This document shows, piece after piece, positions 32,916-45,000 of a stretch of 64,000 nucleotides of DNA. The notes below the pieces were generated by a model that was not told where the DNA came from, did not search any database, and saw nothing but the letters and a program-made list of their open reading frames with translations. The DNA is from Siphonodentalium dalli (lineage: Eukaryota; Mollusca; Scaphopoda; Gadilida; Siphonodentaliidae), in assembly GCA_032622095.1 (NCBI GenBank), contig CP136066.1, positions 170,448,664 to 170,512,663 of the forward strand. Reading direction: 5' to 3'. Numbering within the stretch: the stretch's first letter is position 1; every line of letters starts with the position of its first letter. Made by a program: the position numbers and the translations under genes.

Positions 32916-33806
32916 CAGTGTTCGCACTGGACCGAAAAAAACTTTAGCCAAAAGTTTAGCCAAATGAAAATTTTATTAGCCAAATGAACAAAACTTTAGC
33001 CAAATGTTGTTTAGCCAAATTAAAAAAAAATATGGCCAAATTAAATCATCGTTTTCTGGTCGGTTCACAATTAATGACTAAAACGTAAAATCTAACAGGC
33101 ACAGGTAAAATACACAATAATTTAACTAATTTTGATGAACTAGAAATATTTGTAATTTGTTTATCTATCATTTATTAAAAATTTATCAATCTTTATGTGA
33201 AAGAGTGATTGGGGGGGGGGGGGGGGTGGGTAACCCGGGATTATCTGGAAACTAATAACTTAATATTGTTACGCCATTATCAAATTGCAATCTGTCATAA
33301 AAGCATGCATATTATTTTGAATGTATCGGTATTGACGACAAATAGCCACAAAATATCTGTCGTGATTCACATTTGGCTGATTAAGCTATTGTCTTACACT
33401 TGGTGCTCATAAACCTTGGCCGTCATAAATACAATGTCGTCATAAACATACATTGTGCAGGAGTCCCGTGAGTGACCAGACAGACAATGGGGGATTAGCG
33501 GATTAAATGTTAAATAATGATTTTTTGCTGTTTCGTGCAGAGTGACGGGTTTCCCTTTGTACTGTCCGCGATCGGGTTTCCCTTTGTACAGTCAGCGATA
33601 TATTCCCACTTACGATGTTTTCGGACTAGATCGTTCACATCACAAAATTCAAAATTGAAAACCCACTTGCCAAAAATTCATGCTTTCAGTCTCCATTTGG
33701 GGTCAAAAAAGGTTTAGCCAAAAGTTTAGCCAAATGAAATTTTTATTAGCCAAATTCAAAAAAGATTAGCCATTGGCTAATTTGGCTACCGACAGCGCGA
33801 ACACTG
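32916..33806. mobile_element. hAT-type nonautonomous element (CAGTGTTCGC tips)
   Basis: CAGTGTTCGCACTG and CAGCGCGAACACTG ends. The 8-bp flanks GTGGCACA (32908-32915) and ATGGCACA (33807-33814) differ at one base. Repeated TTTAGCCAAA words lie near both ends, and a 17-G run is near 33210. Confidence 0.8.
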
Positions 33807-34119
33807 ATGGCACATCTTCCTCAGAGCTCAATATGGACATATCAGCAGGCCCAAGACGAACACCATAATACATGTAGAGCTTTTCTATGACCTTATAATA
33901 ACATAATTTGTAAGATATTAACCTAAACCTCACTTAAATATATATTTGGCCTCACACCTTGGGCACTCAAAATGGTACCACAGCCCCACACCTTGACTGA
34001 GGTAGCACACCTCAGCATTCAAATTGCCCCCAACTTTGAAGTACCTTATCCACATTGGCATATGCATGCTTGTAAGTTTTATACACCCGAACAAACCAGC
34101 AGATAATTTCTTGTGCTTT

Positions 34120-36850
34120 TTTAGCTCACCTGAGACGAAGTCTCCGGTGGAGCTATAGTCATCACTCCTTGTCCGTCCGTCAAGAATCATCTTCTCCAGT
34201 ACCCTAAGGCCAAATGGGTTCATATTTGGTGTGGATGTTCCCTGGTTGACTCAGACTCAGGGCTGGCGATCTAGAAAATCCAGGAGGGCTATTAATAGCC
34301 CTCCTAGATATGCCTAGGAGGGCTATAGCCCTCCTCAACTTTTAAAGTTATGATTTATTTTATCTGAGTTACTAATGCCGTTAGTTTGTCTATTTTTTAT
34401 GTTGTATAACTCCATCTAAATTAATTTTTTTTATGTGGAAACAAAGTGTCCACAGAGTTGTGAATGTCAAAATCCCCCACGGTAATTATGGTATGGTGAA
34501 TATTTAACTATGTTTTATATGTTATGATAATTTATATGAACAAGAAACAAAATGTAAGAGTGTTTGTACTCAACAATTTGTAAGTCGGTGTCCAACCCAT
34601 GCAACGGAATTGGGTGAGTTTGTCCACGTTAAAAGCATTCTCCATGAAAGTGTAATTTTACATAAAATACACAATCAAGAACAATATTAAATCCAGTATA
34701 TTTGCACTTGAATATTGACTGCTTTTTCTCTCAATGTAATCCATATTCCATTGCCGATCGCAGACTGCTGCTTGCAGCAGTCAAGTCGCTATCTATAGAT
34801 TTACTGGGTGTTTGCAATTGGGGACATAGAAAATAGTTTCTGAACTTTAATAATTGAATAACAGTGTAAACTAGAATACGTGGATATATTTAGCTAATTA
34901 TATTAAAATATTGTCAATCGAAGCGATAAAAGACGGCTGCAAGCTAAATACAATTTTCACTGATAGGAACCGGAAACGGAACGAAAGGTTGAACTTAATT
35001 GGGACAGTGACATTTGGTTCTCACTATCCACAAACATGTGTTCATTTTATCCAGTGAAATATATTGTAAGCTCAATCTTATGAAGAGAAATAATTTATTT
35101 TGGTCATAAAATGTGTGAGAATCGATCAAAAGATCAGATTTACGAAACAGTTCGTTCCGGAATTTACTGATTCCGCTATAATTCCCATTTGACATTACCG
35201 TCAGGTCACGCATGCACACAGTCCCCACACTGTACAATATAATTACGATTTCGATGCAGTATTTTACTCATTAAACACAATAAAATAACTAAATAATAAA
35301 TGTCCTATCGTAGACGAGGCGGGCTATAAAAAGCCCGCCTTGGAAAATTCTAGGCGGGCTGTAGGCGGGCAGCCCGCCAGCCCGCCTTGAGATTTCCAGG
35401 CCTGCAGACTCAGATTTGTTAAAATAAGGTCACTGAGTCAAATAGTTGCTAAGCTAGGGCCATACATTGTAACTCTTTCCCACCATAGTAATTCTTAAAA
35501 CAACTTCTTTTCAAGAACCATCAGGCCTATTTAGCTTATATTTGGTATGGAAGGTCCTTGGGTGACTGGGGGTCAGATTTGTTCAAATGGGGTCACTGGG
35601 TCAAATAGGGGCAGAATCAGGGACATAACTCTATTCTCCCTAGTAATTATTAGAACGACTTCTTCTCCAGAATCATTTGGTCGATTTAGCTAATATTTTG
35701 TATGGTGGGTCCTTGTGTGACTGGGGTTCAGATTTGTTCAAATGGGGTCAGTGTGTCAAATAGGGGCCGTGTCAGGAACATAACTTAAAAAAAAAAATTA
35801 AAAAAAATATTCCACCCCTTCCCCTCCTCACCCCTCCACACCCCTGTCCCCACTACCACCCCCCCCCCCCCCAATCTGTGCCGCCCCTGCACCCACTGCA
35901 GTCAAGAAAAAATTAATTAGAAAAACTTAGTACCATTGTAACATGGTATTAGCCCCAGACAGAAAGAGTTAATAACACAGTCATCAATTCAGATGTTATC
36001 TAGCTGGCTGACAGGTACTAGTAGGTGTAAACATTCATGCCCTGTGTGTATCAAAACAAAATGCTGTATGTCTGACATTTGCAGAATGAGGTCCCCAGAT
36101 GGTGAATATAGGTGATATAGGTGAGAATCCAGGGCCATAACTCTTTCCCTCCATAGTAATTCTTCAAAAACCATCAGGCCTATTTAGCTTTTGGTATTGA
36201 GGGTCCTTTGGTTAGTGGGGTTCAGATTTGTACACATGAGGTCATTTTTTAAAAACTTTTGAGGAAAATCAGTTTTCTTCAACTCTTAAAATCTACCGAA
36301 ATTTCTAGATGAATGGATCTCATAGATGGGGATTCACATTTGTTCAAATAGGGGCAGAGATAAGAGATTTAACTCTCAACCACCCACTCTACCTGTATGT
36401 ATGCTGTTTGATACTGGTATAATAATATATAGATTCCTATTGATTTCTAAGCTGCCTGGGTGGGGGCAATGAGGCCGTAGATTTGATTTTTCAACCAGTA
36501 ACAGTCCATATTTTCCTACTTCGGGTTAAACTGTTCGACCGAAATAGCCACAAATTTTAGCATGCTTCCACCACAAGGACCATCAGGTCTATTTTACTGA
36601 TATTTAGTTTGAAGGGTTCTTTGGTGTCTGGTATTCAAATTTATTCAGATGTGGTCACCAGGTTAAATAGGGTGGGACCAGGGACATAACAGTACATGTA
36701 TGTCTCTATAGTCATTCTTAAATTGTCTTCTCAAGAGAGGTTGGACTATTTAGCTTACATATAGTATGGAGGATCCTTTAGTGACTGATATTCAGGTCAA
36801 CCTGTTAAGAAATGACGGGGCTATGGGGAGTTAACACTTTTGTGTTTAAA
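34120..36850. repeat. Degenerate tandem repeat region (~170-190 bp units)
   Basis: Recurring words are GGGACATAACTCT, CATCAGGCCTATTTAGCT, TTGTTCAAATGGGGTCA and GGGTCAAATAGGGGC. Units start near 35450, 35620, 36120 and 36540, with part before 34260. An hAT-like element interrupts the array. Confidence 0.6.
34260..35404. mobile_element. hAT-type element with AGGAGGGCTAT subterminal repeats
   Basis: Left GGGCTGGCGATCT and right end complement CAGGCCTGGAAATCT. The 8-bp CAGACTCA flanks both ends (34252-34259, 35405-35412). The subterminal inverted repeats are GGAGGGCTATT and AGGCGGGCT. Confidence 0.75.
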
Positions 36851-38119
36851 AAATCATTGAAATACCAAATTCATTAAAACATCTACCTTGGAACTACATG
36901 TACCTAACTGATTAATCTGACATACATGTATGGTGTTTTGGGTCCATGGATAAATGGGCTTCAAACATGTCTAAATGGTTTTATAAAAAGGTGCTTGTGA
37001 GATTGGAAATTTCCAAAAATTGAGAAAGTTTTAGATGTCGGTTGTGAAATTCCAACCCAAGACTTGGTAGTCTGGAGCCCGGTCGGGAGGGGACTTGTTG
37101 AGCTGGAGTAGGGGGGTGATCAGTAGTGTACCGTGGGTAATTTCAAGGTGGATATTCACCTTGAAATCACCCACTGTACACTACTGAAGCCTCTCTAGCC
37201 ACATATCGTGTTTAGATCTACTTCTTTTAAAGTGATTATGAAAAGTTCTGACTATTGTGGTCTCCTGAGTCCCAGTCTCATCAGTCTTTGCAGTCTGGTG
37301 AGCGACCCCACAGTCTTTGACTGTCTTGTTAGTCCCCAACCCAGAAGGGTGTTTGATATTGACTATAGTAGACATGCAGTCATCTTAATACTGTGTACAT
37401 ATACCGGTACATACTACATGTACATGTAGTTCATTGACACTATGCATGAACACTATGAATTCTTGATTGACTGGGGAGAGAAACTTTAAATTCTGAAATA
37501 GAAAGTCTTCTGCATGTATATTGCTCTCTAACAGATGAGGCTTCTTCCTACAAGGCATGGGATTTGAACAAACAAGATTACCAACCGCAGGTTTTGAAGA
37601 CTGCAGATTAATTGCTGAGATTGGGATTCATCTGCAACCACAAATGGACATGTATTTTAATAGAAGTAAATTGTTTTATGAAAATTCCATCTAAAATTAT
37701 GGTTGCTTAATAGTACATAGTATATATTTAGTGATATAGACGTGTTTGAATGCCAATTACATGCATTAACAAAAAAGTTTTTTTTTGGGGTTGAAAATTT
37801 GAAGAAAAAAATCAATTCAAGATCGGCCCAATTTCGGCAGGTTTTTCCCATAACTGGAAACACAGATTTTTTTAGCGTAAGTGATTATCTTGTCTGGATG
37901 GAAAATTATGGATATTAAATCACATGAAAGTTTGAATTTTGGTCTTGTTTGATCATTTATGATACTAGAGTAATTTCCTACATGTATTTCTGACTATGCA
38001 TACAGTTTGAGTTGGAATCAGCGTGGTCCAATGATTTTTTCTGGAATTAATGTTCTTGTTTCTAAAAAGCCACCTACATGTACATGTACAGTACCCTGTA
38101 TTCATGGGACTTGAAGCCA
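36851..38119. other. Spacer upstream of the BTB gene; one hairpin
   Basis: A palindrome at about 37123-37178 (AGTAGTGTACCGTGGGTAAT and complement). A 5' non-coding exon and promoter of the BTB gene are expected near here or further left, but I cannot place them. Confidence 0.4.
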
Positions 38120-38920
38120 AACCAAGCCAGCAAATAGTGTGTCTGTTATTTGCAGAATGATGTTCCCAGAAGGTGAATTTAGTGACGCTATACAGTCTAT
38201 ACTGCACAGTGGGCTAGCATCACTAGCTTTTTACCCTCTGGGAACCTCATTCTGCTTTGGCCTCAAATACTATGGGAGACCTAGGATCAGATTGTGAAGT
38301 TTCCCAGTTGAACTTGAAGTTGTGATGTTCACCCATTAGTCACCTCAATTTTAAAATACATTTTATCTTCTGCAAATTAAGGAAAAAATTAACAAAAAGC
38401 ATAGTTCAAGTCTGCTCGCACGAAAACCAGATACCGGTACATGTACGGTACATGTAAGTAAGATATTTGGATAGCTATCCAAATATCTTAGCTGGTTTTG
38501 GTATGAGCAGACTTTGACTACTAAAATCAATGTTAATTTGAGACTATCAATACTTCCCATAAAATGAGGTCTAAGCAGAATGAGGTCCCCAGAGGGTGAA
38601 TTGGGTGATGCTAGCCCACTGCGGGATAGCATCACTACATTGTAAATTCACCCTCTGGCAGCCCTCGTAATTGGCTATGGCAATCAGCAATGTCAAAGCC
38701 ATTTGCTGAAGCAAACTGGGTCAAGACAAAGGGTTGCCCTAGCACATTGCAGTCGACGTAAACATCTCCGTAATAATTATAATATTAATTTATATGATAT
38801 ACTGAGTCGAAATTTATGTCGACTGAACACATTGGTGAAGCCAAACAATGTGAATTAAGAGGACTGCTCTGGGGACCTGGTTCTGCAAATGACTGACACA
38901 CTATTTCAAGTCTTGAATGT
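38120..38920. mobile_element. P3 hAT-type MITE, long form, ending ~20 bp before the BTB first coding exon
   Basis: Two P3 hairpin regions (GAGGT(C/T)CCCAGAGGGTGAAT; about 38155-38255 and 38578-38660) flank the spacer GGGAGACCTAGGATCAGATT; the right end is CACACTATTTCAAGTCTTG. A separate palindrome (38399-38513, AAGTCTGCTC arms) is nested inside. Confidence 0.7.
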
Positions 38921-38941
38921 TTATTTCCTTTGATATTTCAG

Positions 38942-39083
38942 AATGAGGATGCCACCACGACAGAAGGTTTATATGGATTACATTCACTCCAGTTCATTAC
39001 TACGGCAACTGTCTGATTTGTGGAGGAGTGAAAATAATTTGTGCGATGCTGTAGTCACGGTTGATAAAGTGATCGTCGCCAAG
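38942..39083 (+). CDS. BTB gene, first coding exon
   Basis: After a GATATTTCAG acceptor comes one base and then ATG (38943). It encodes 47 residues from MRMPPRQKVYMDYIHSSSLL to DKVIVAK, including the LCDAVVTVD strand of the BTB fold. The donor is AAG|GTACTG, phase 0. The acceptor just before the ATG means the 5' UTR continues in an upstream exon. Confidence 0.85.
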
Positions 39084-42000
39084 GTACTGTACCTGAAACC
39101 TGTCTTTTGATTTAGAAAACTTGTAGACACGATCTACATGTACATGTACATTTGAATGGTCCTAGTGGTACCTATTTGGTCGAGTTGTTTAAAGACATAT
39201 TAAATTATCACTGAGAGCTTTCCGATGAATGGCAACAAGCCATATTTCCTACCAAATCCTGAAAAATTACCCATAATTCTGCTGTGGTTAAGGAGTTGAT
39301 TATTTAGGGCAGTACTGTATATGGTAGGAACAAGCATTAAAATTATGAAAATCAGTGTATATTAAATCACTAAATATAGATTGTATATTCCTATTTCAAA
39401 CAAATAGAGCAAAACTACTTTGAACAACATCGTTATAACATCAAGGGGCAAGCCTACTTGTGTATATTTTGTTCACAAACCAAGCGAGATTTGTTGAATT
39501 GGGAATTTTGGGGTAAGAAATTTGGAAAAACCTAACTACATTGTATATCCCATTGCTCAAAAAAATCCCTGTCTGCAGACTGCAATTGAATTGATTTAGA
39601 TTGACTTCGAGATCGGCTGCAGCTTCGGTCACAGCCGATATCGGAAATAATTCTGCGCATGTCCATATTTGATGAATCTCGAACGACTATGACTGCGGCT
39701 GCAACCGCAACAAATGTCACTTTCGGTATCCAATACAAACAACATGAATACCCTGTAATTTAATCATCGAATTTGAGGGTTCTGGTATCATAAACTATAT
39801 AGGGATATCTGTTGATCAGACCCAATGCTGTATAATTTATACTTTAAGAGCATTAATTATATCTAAATAAACATTATTAGTTTATATAGGCCTAGGCGTG
39901 TCGTTTATATGGCCTACGCATATATAAAATAAATATTGACATTTGGAATTAACTATAAACTCCAACTTTCCAAAAATAGTTTCATAAAATTAGATATATA
40001 TATATAAAGTGTTTTCCTAAAACAACCATCGAACCCAAAGATAAAAATCTACACGTATCAACAACAGATTAAGTTTTTCATTCATTCAATCATTGTCCGC
40101 CTTTTTTATTTATTCAGTGGCCGCCATTTTGGATTTTATCGCTAGTACAGGAACTCGCAACCAGGATTTGGTGGAAACGTGACGTCACATATCCTGGTCA
40201 TGGTAACTTCGAGGTCCCAAATCCGGCTGTGACTAGCTGCGACCGATCTCGAAGTCACTCTTAACCTTTTACAGAGATACATGTAATTGAACTGCCGTAA
40301 CATATACCAATTATCCACCAGTCTACTCCCTGGTTTCTGATGTTGTACCAAATTTATAATAATACAGTAATGCTCTAAATAATTGACTCCTTAACCAGAG
40401 CAGAATTATGGGTAATTCTGCCATGGTTAAGGAGTCGATTATTTAGGGCATTACTGTGGACCAACAACTGACAGTATCCTATCCAGTCATTCTTCAACTA
40501 ATGCTGTCCTACTGGTAGTGATGTTCCGATAATGAAAAAGCTTATCGGACCGATTTCCGATAACTGGAGGCACAATCGGCCGATTTCCGATTCCGATTCC
40601 GATGTTTATATATATTGTGCGTTTGTTCCTATAATGGACTTGTATACACCCAATGCACTCCATATCCCGCATAGTTTCAAAGCCAAATACATCAAAGAAA
40701 TATATACACACTGTCGTGACAGTATTTCTGCCGACGTTGGTTGTGTGCTTCCTTTGATGTATACCGGTAGTTGTTTTGACAAAGAGATCAAAGGTGCCGA
40801 CTCAGAGTAACGTTATGACCATGTGTGGAACACTTGCATGCGGAGTAAAAGTCTTGATTGAATACTTGTAAGTTGCAACAATGCATGGAATGGCGATGAT
40901 TATTAACTAAATTTTGATTGATGGATAATAATTGCTGTCATATTTGTCTGAGATTTCCCAAGTTTCCATTGGTCACACCTTTTATCTTTTAACAACTCGG
41001 AAGCTTTTATAGTTCCGCCTGCTCAATTTTTTTTTTGCAAGTTCAACGTGGAGCTAAGCGTATTTCATAGCATACGTTGTACAGACGAAAAAGCTAATTA
41101 TGCCCATACTAACGTTGATCGTTATTGAAGACAGTTCTGATAACAACTGTATTAATTCATTCATTGTGTGCTTCAAGTTATTTACATAGCATGTGACGTC
41201 ACATGACACGTGCTCTAGAGGAAGCCTCACTGTAATCAGGTCAGCTTTTTAATTAAAGCTTTCTTTGAATCTATTTCGTGTCAACGCGATTGAACCAATA
41301 ACTTCATCATACACGGGATGTCGGGCATGTGTATTGCCATTCTTATAATATATCATCATATCAGACTGCTTTGATGATGCCAATGGCTTCTTTTTAGGCT
41401 GTTACAACTGCGTTTTTACATTCAATACTACAGTTGTATTGCGTATGTTTATTAAAGCGTGCACATTGCGCTTAGATACTAGAACGTTTTTATTTATTTT
41501 GACAATCGGTAAAAGCCGATGTTCAACTGCGAGGTACGATTAATTTCCGATGGGCTATTATCGGCCGATTGGCCGATTCCGATTCCGATTATCGGAACAT
41601 CACTACCTACTGGTACACTACTAGCAGATGTTTTCTGAACTACTGTCTACAGGTACATGTTAGAGGTGCCACGATTATTGATTTTGATAATCGATAATCA
41701 GTCACTGAATCGGTCAATAATAATCGACTATAATCGATTAATCGTACCTAATATTAATAACATCAGTGGAAGTATACCGTAATATGGCCTATTGCCTGGA
41801 TGCTTGTTAACTCAATAACTGCAATGTCGCTGGTCGTTTGAGACATTGGCTGATGTAATTTTTACGTTAATAAAGTGCATCATAAACCACTGTTAATAAC
41901 TAATGAGCACAATGTATTGAATACCAGCACAGTTCTCGGCGATGTTATGGTTATAATATTTTTGAGTTCATTAGAACGAACGTAGCGATTAATTTCAGTT

Positions 42001-45000
42001 TTAGGAATTGCCACATATACAAACAATACAAAAGTAGGAATGAACGATGGACCACCGGTGGTTCCTAAAGAAAGGAATAAAATGTTATGGAAACTATAAG
42101 TTTCATCAAACTTCCAGAGCGTGGTTAACAATCACAAAAGTGTGCCCCCACCTGCAAATTGCACGACTCAGAACAAGCTAAGTATTTGATAACAGTCTGT
42201 TTCATTCAGCATTCACCACACGAGATGCGATAGCCTTTACTAGTAACTTCTAAGTATACATTTGTACTTATACAAACAAAGTACACTCGCAATGCAATTG
42301 CGGAGAACATCACTGATTAAAAGCCATATATATATTGTTCCCTGGTTTTAGAGAGAATGTCAATCAACTTCCCATTGGTCCAACCAGATCCAAGGGCGAG
42401 TTCATTCAGTTCATTGAACACGGTGACAGTCGGCACATTTCAAAGACATATTGCCACCTTTCAAGTATATTAAAATATACAACGATGTCGCAATGTGTTC
42501 AAATCTGCAGTGCCGCCAATTTGTAGAATATACAACGATCCGACGAGAAACCATGTCGCATCATCAAATGAATTGCCGACTGTTTGCAACATATATCAGA
42601 AGTACTCAGGGGTGATAGGAAGACAGTCAGCCATGACTATATCACCCCTAGCAATATACATGTATAGTCTATTAATATTATATTTATTTGTAATTGTACT
42701 TTCCATGTATGTGTATTGTAAATAAAATTATCCTATCCTATCCTATCCTCATGTTATTGGAAAATCTTTGGTACGCGATCAAAGGACGTTAACACCTCGT
42801 ATGTAGATTGAACTGTGTAAAATAAACACGGTATTCAATAATACATGGCATCTTCTGACGTCCGATATAAACAATGCAGATTAATCGACGATGGAAATGG
42901 TAATCGATTATCGGCTTTATCAACGGTTCATCGATTATACGATTAATCGTGGCACCCCTAGTACATGTATCAGCTAAAAATATTGCAATGATCGATCATT
43001 ATGCCTATCAAACTAAATGTGCCCATAAAGTAGTCCCATCAAGGTTTTTCTTTAGGCAAAAGAAAAAATAAATGTGTGGTTTGGGTTTCCCTACCGACCC
43101 TATTTTAAACACCCTACATGTACTCTAAAGTTTTTTTCATGGTGTTCAAGAAAATCTATTGAATTTTTCTCAAAAAATTTCATTAAAAAAAACAACACAT
43201 TTCAGCATCTCAGAATAGGTTGATTTCTTAATAAAAGTAGTTTTATGATAATCTTGCTGAGTAAAATATGCATATGAAAAGTAATAAGATCATGTCAAAA
43301 TAAAAAAAATAATTAAATAAAATAAAATTTCAAGCCTACATGTACCTACCTACCGGTATACCCATTAAATGGTATTTACTGTATCTTTCCAGGCACACAA
43401 GTTACTGCTATATGCTATAAGTCCAAAGCTGAAGTCGGATTCTCAAACGGAACAACAGGCACCAATTCTCGACGTTTGCTTGCCTAGTGGAATAAATCAT
43501 TCAGCCGTCCACTCATTTTTATCATACGTATACGACGGATATCTCATTCTCGTGGAGAACCAACTACCAGATCTCATAAAAATAGCAAAGCAGCTCAAAC
43601 TCCGATGCCTCTACAAATGTTGTCAGGACTTCATGAAGACATTCAATGTGAACATTTCCAATGAGGTTGATGTGTTCCAACAACAGGATGAATTCGATCA
43701 TGTGAGGAACTCAAACATTAATGTCGAGGTTCCACCATGTGATCATGAAGACGAACTTCATTTTCGGAAAAAGAAACCAAAACTAGTCAGTGCTAGTCAA
43801 TCGTCTCCTATTGTGGTTGACAGTGATGTTTACGAATCGCCAACTCCGACAAGTAGATTCACACCAAGAGTTTCTAGTGCGTCTAAATCAGAACATTCTC
43901 AACAACACAACTCTCGCATTCCTCATCATGACAACTCTCGTGTTCCTCATCAAGCATCTGGAGATGGACAAATTATCGTACAGAATAACCTCAGTAATGA
44001 GAGAATCGTGCTTTCCAGTAATAACTATCAAAGTCCAACTGTTGACAGTCAGAGTAACACGTTGGTATCCAGACAGAGGAATGATCACGATCGAATGGAT
44101 ACAAGTGATCGTGCACGAGATCGAATGGAAACCAGTGATCGCGCACAAGAGTCAACGCAGTAAGTATGGTAGAAATTTGTGTCCGGATAATAGCACATAC
44201 GGGCTAGCATCACCAAATTCACCCTCTGGGAACCTCATTCTGCTTAGGCCTCAATTGCTTGGGGATCAGATTCACAAATATTGTGATATTTTGTATGTTG
44301 TTTAAATCCTTTTCAGTTTCAATTTAGTGGCATGTTCAAATGTTCAAGTGTAATTGGGGTGCTTTGGCTATTCCATAATGATACTTCGTGTGAGAAAAGC
44401 CAATAAGGTAACTACTAGTAATAATATATAGGGGAGCAAGTATTCTGAAATGTGGGAGCAAATAATTGCCCTTGCTGTGAGAAAATATTTGAGTTCTCGC
44501 ACCATGCGTAAAGTGTCGATGGACAGACAGACGGACGAATGACAAGTGGTCAATCCAGACATCGACACTATGTTTACCATATTATGGTATGGGTAAACAT
44601 AAAAAAAGTTTACTTGTGCACCAAATGATCACTACTCAACAAGATTTTAAGGGAATAGTTGAAATAATCGGTAATACGGTATACTGCAATGTGATTTTAG
44701 GATTACCGCTGTATTTTTATGCTTAAATACCACCCAGCACTAAATGGAATGGACTACTTATTTTGTATCATTACCTTGTTAATTCATATCTTAGTTGTTG
44801 ATTGATAATAATTGCTATTTTATTCTCCAGACCTGAAAGTAGCCAGCAAATATCAAATACTGTGATTCCCGATATCCAGAATATTAAACAGGAGGTCGAC
44901 GAATCAGTTCAAGCATTTCAATTCTCTACATTAAAAACGGACCCTGACGCAGACCAGTCATATCAAGGAGATGAGAATTTTCCCTCTATGTGGTTCCCGT

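Noticed and set aside
33930-34223. 97-residue minus-strand ORF as a gene
   Set aside because: It belongs to the degenerate repeat block (CCGTCCGTC, CCAAATGGGTTCATATTTGG words) and has no domain.
43790-44305. Alternative 171-codon frame in the second BTB exon
   Set aside because: It overlaps the BTB frame, runs through the splice donor into a P3 fragment, and lacks domain features.
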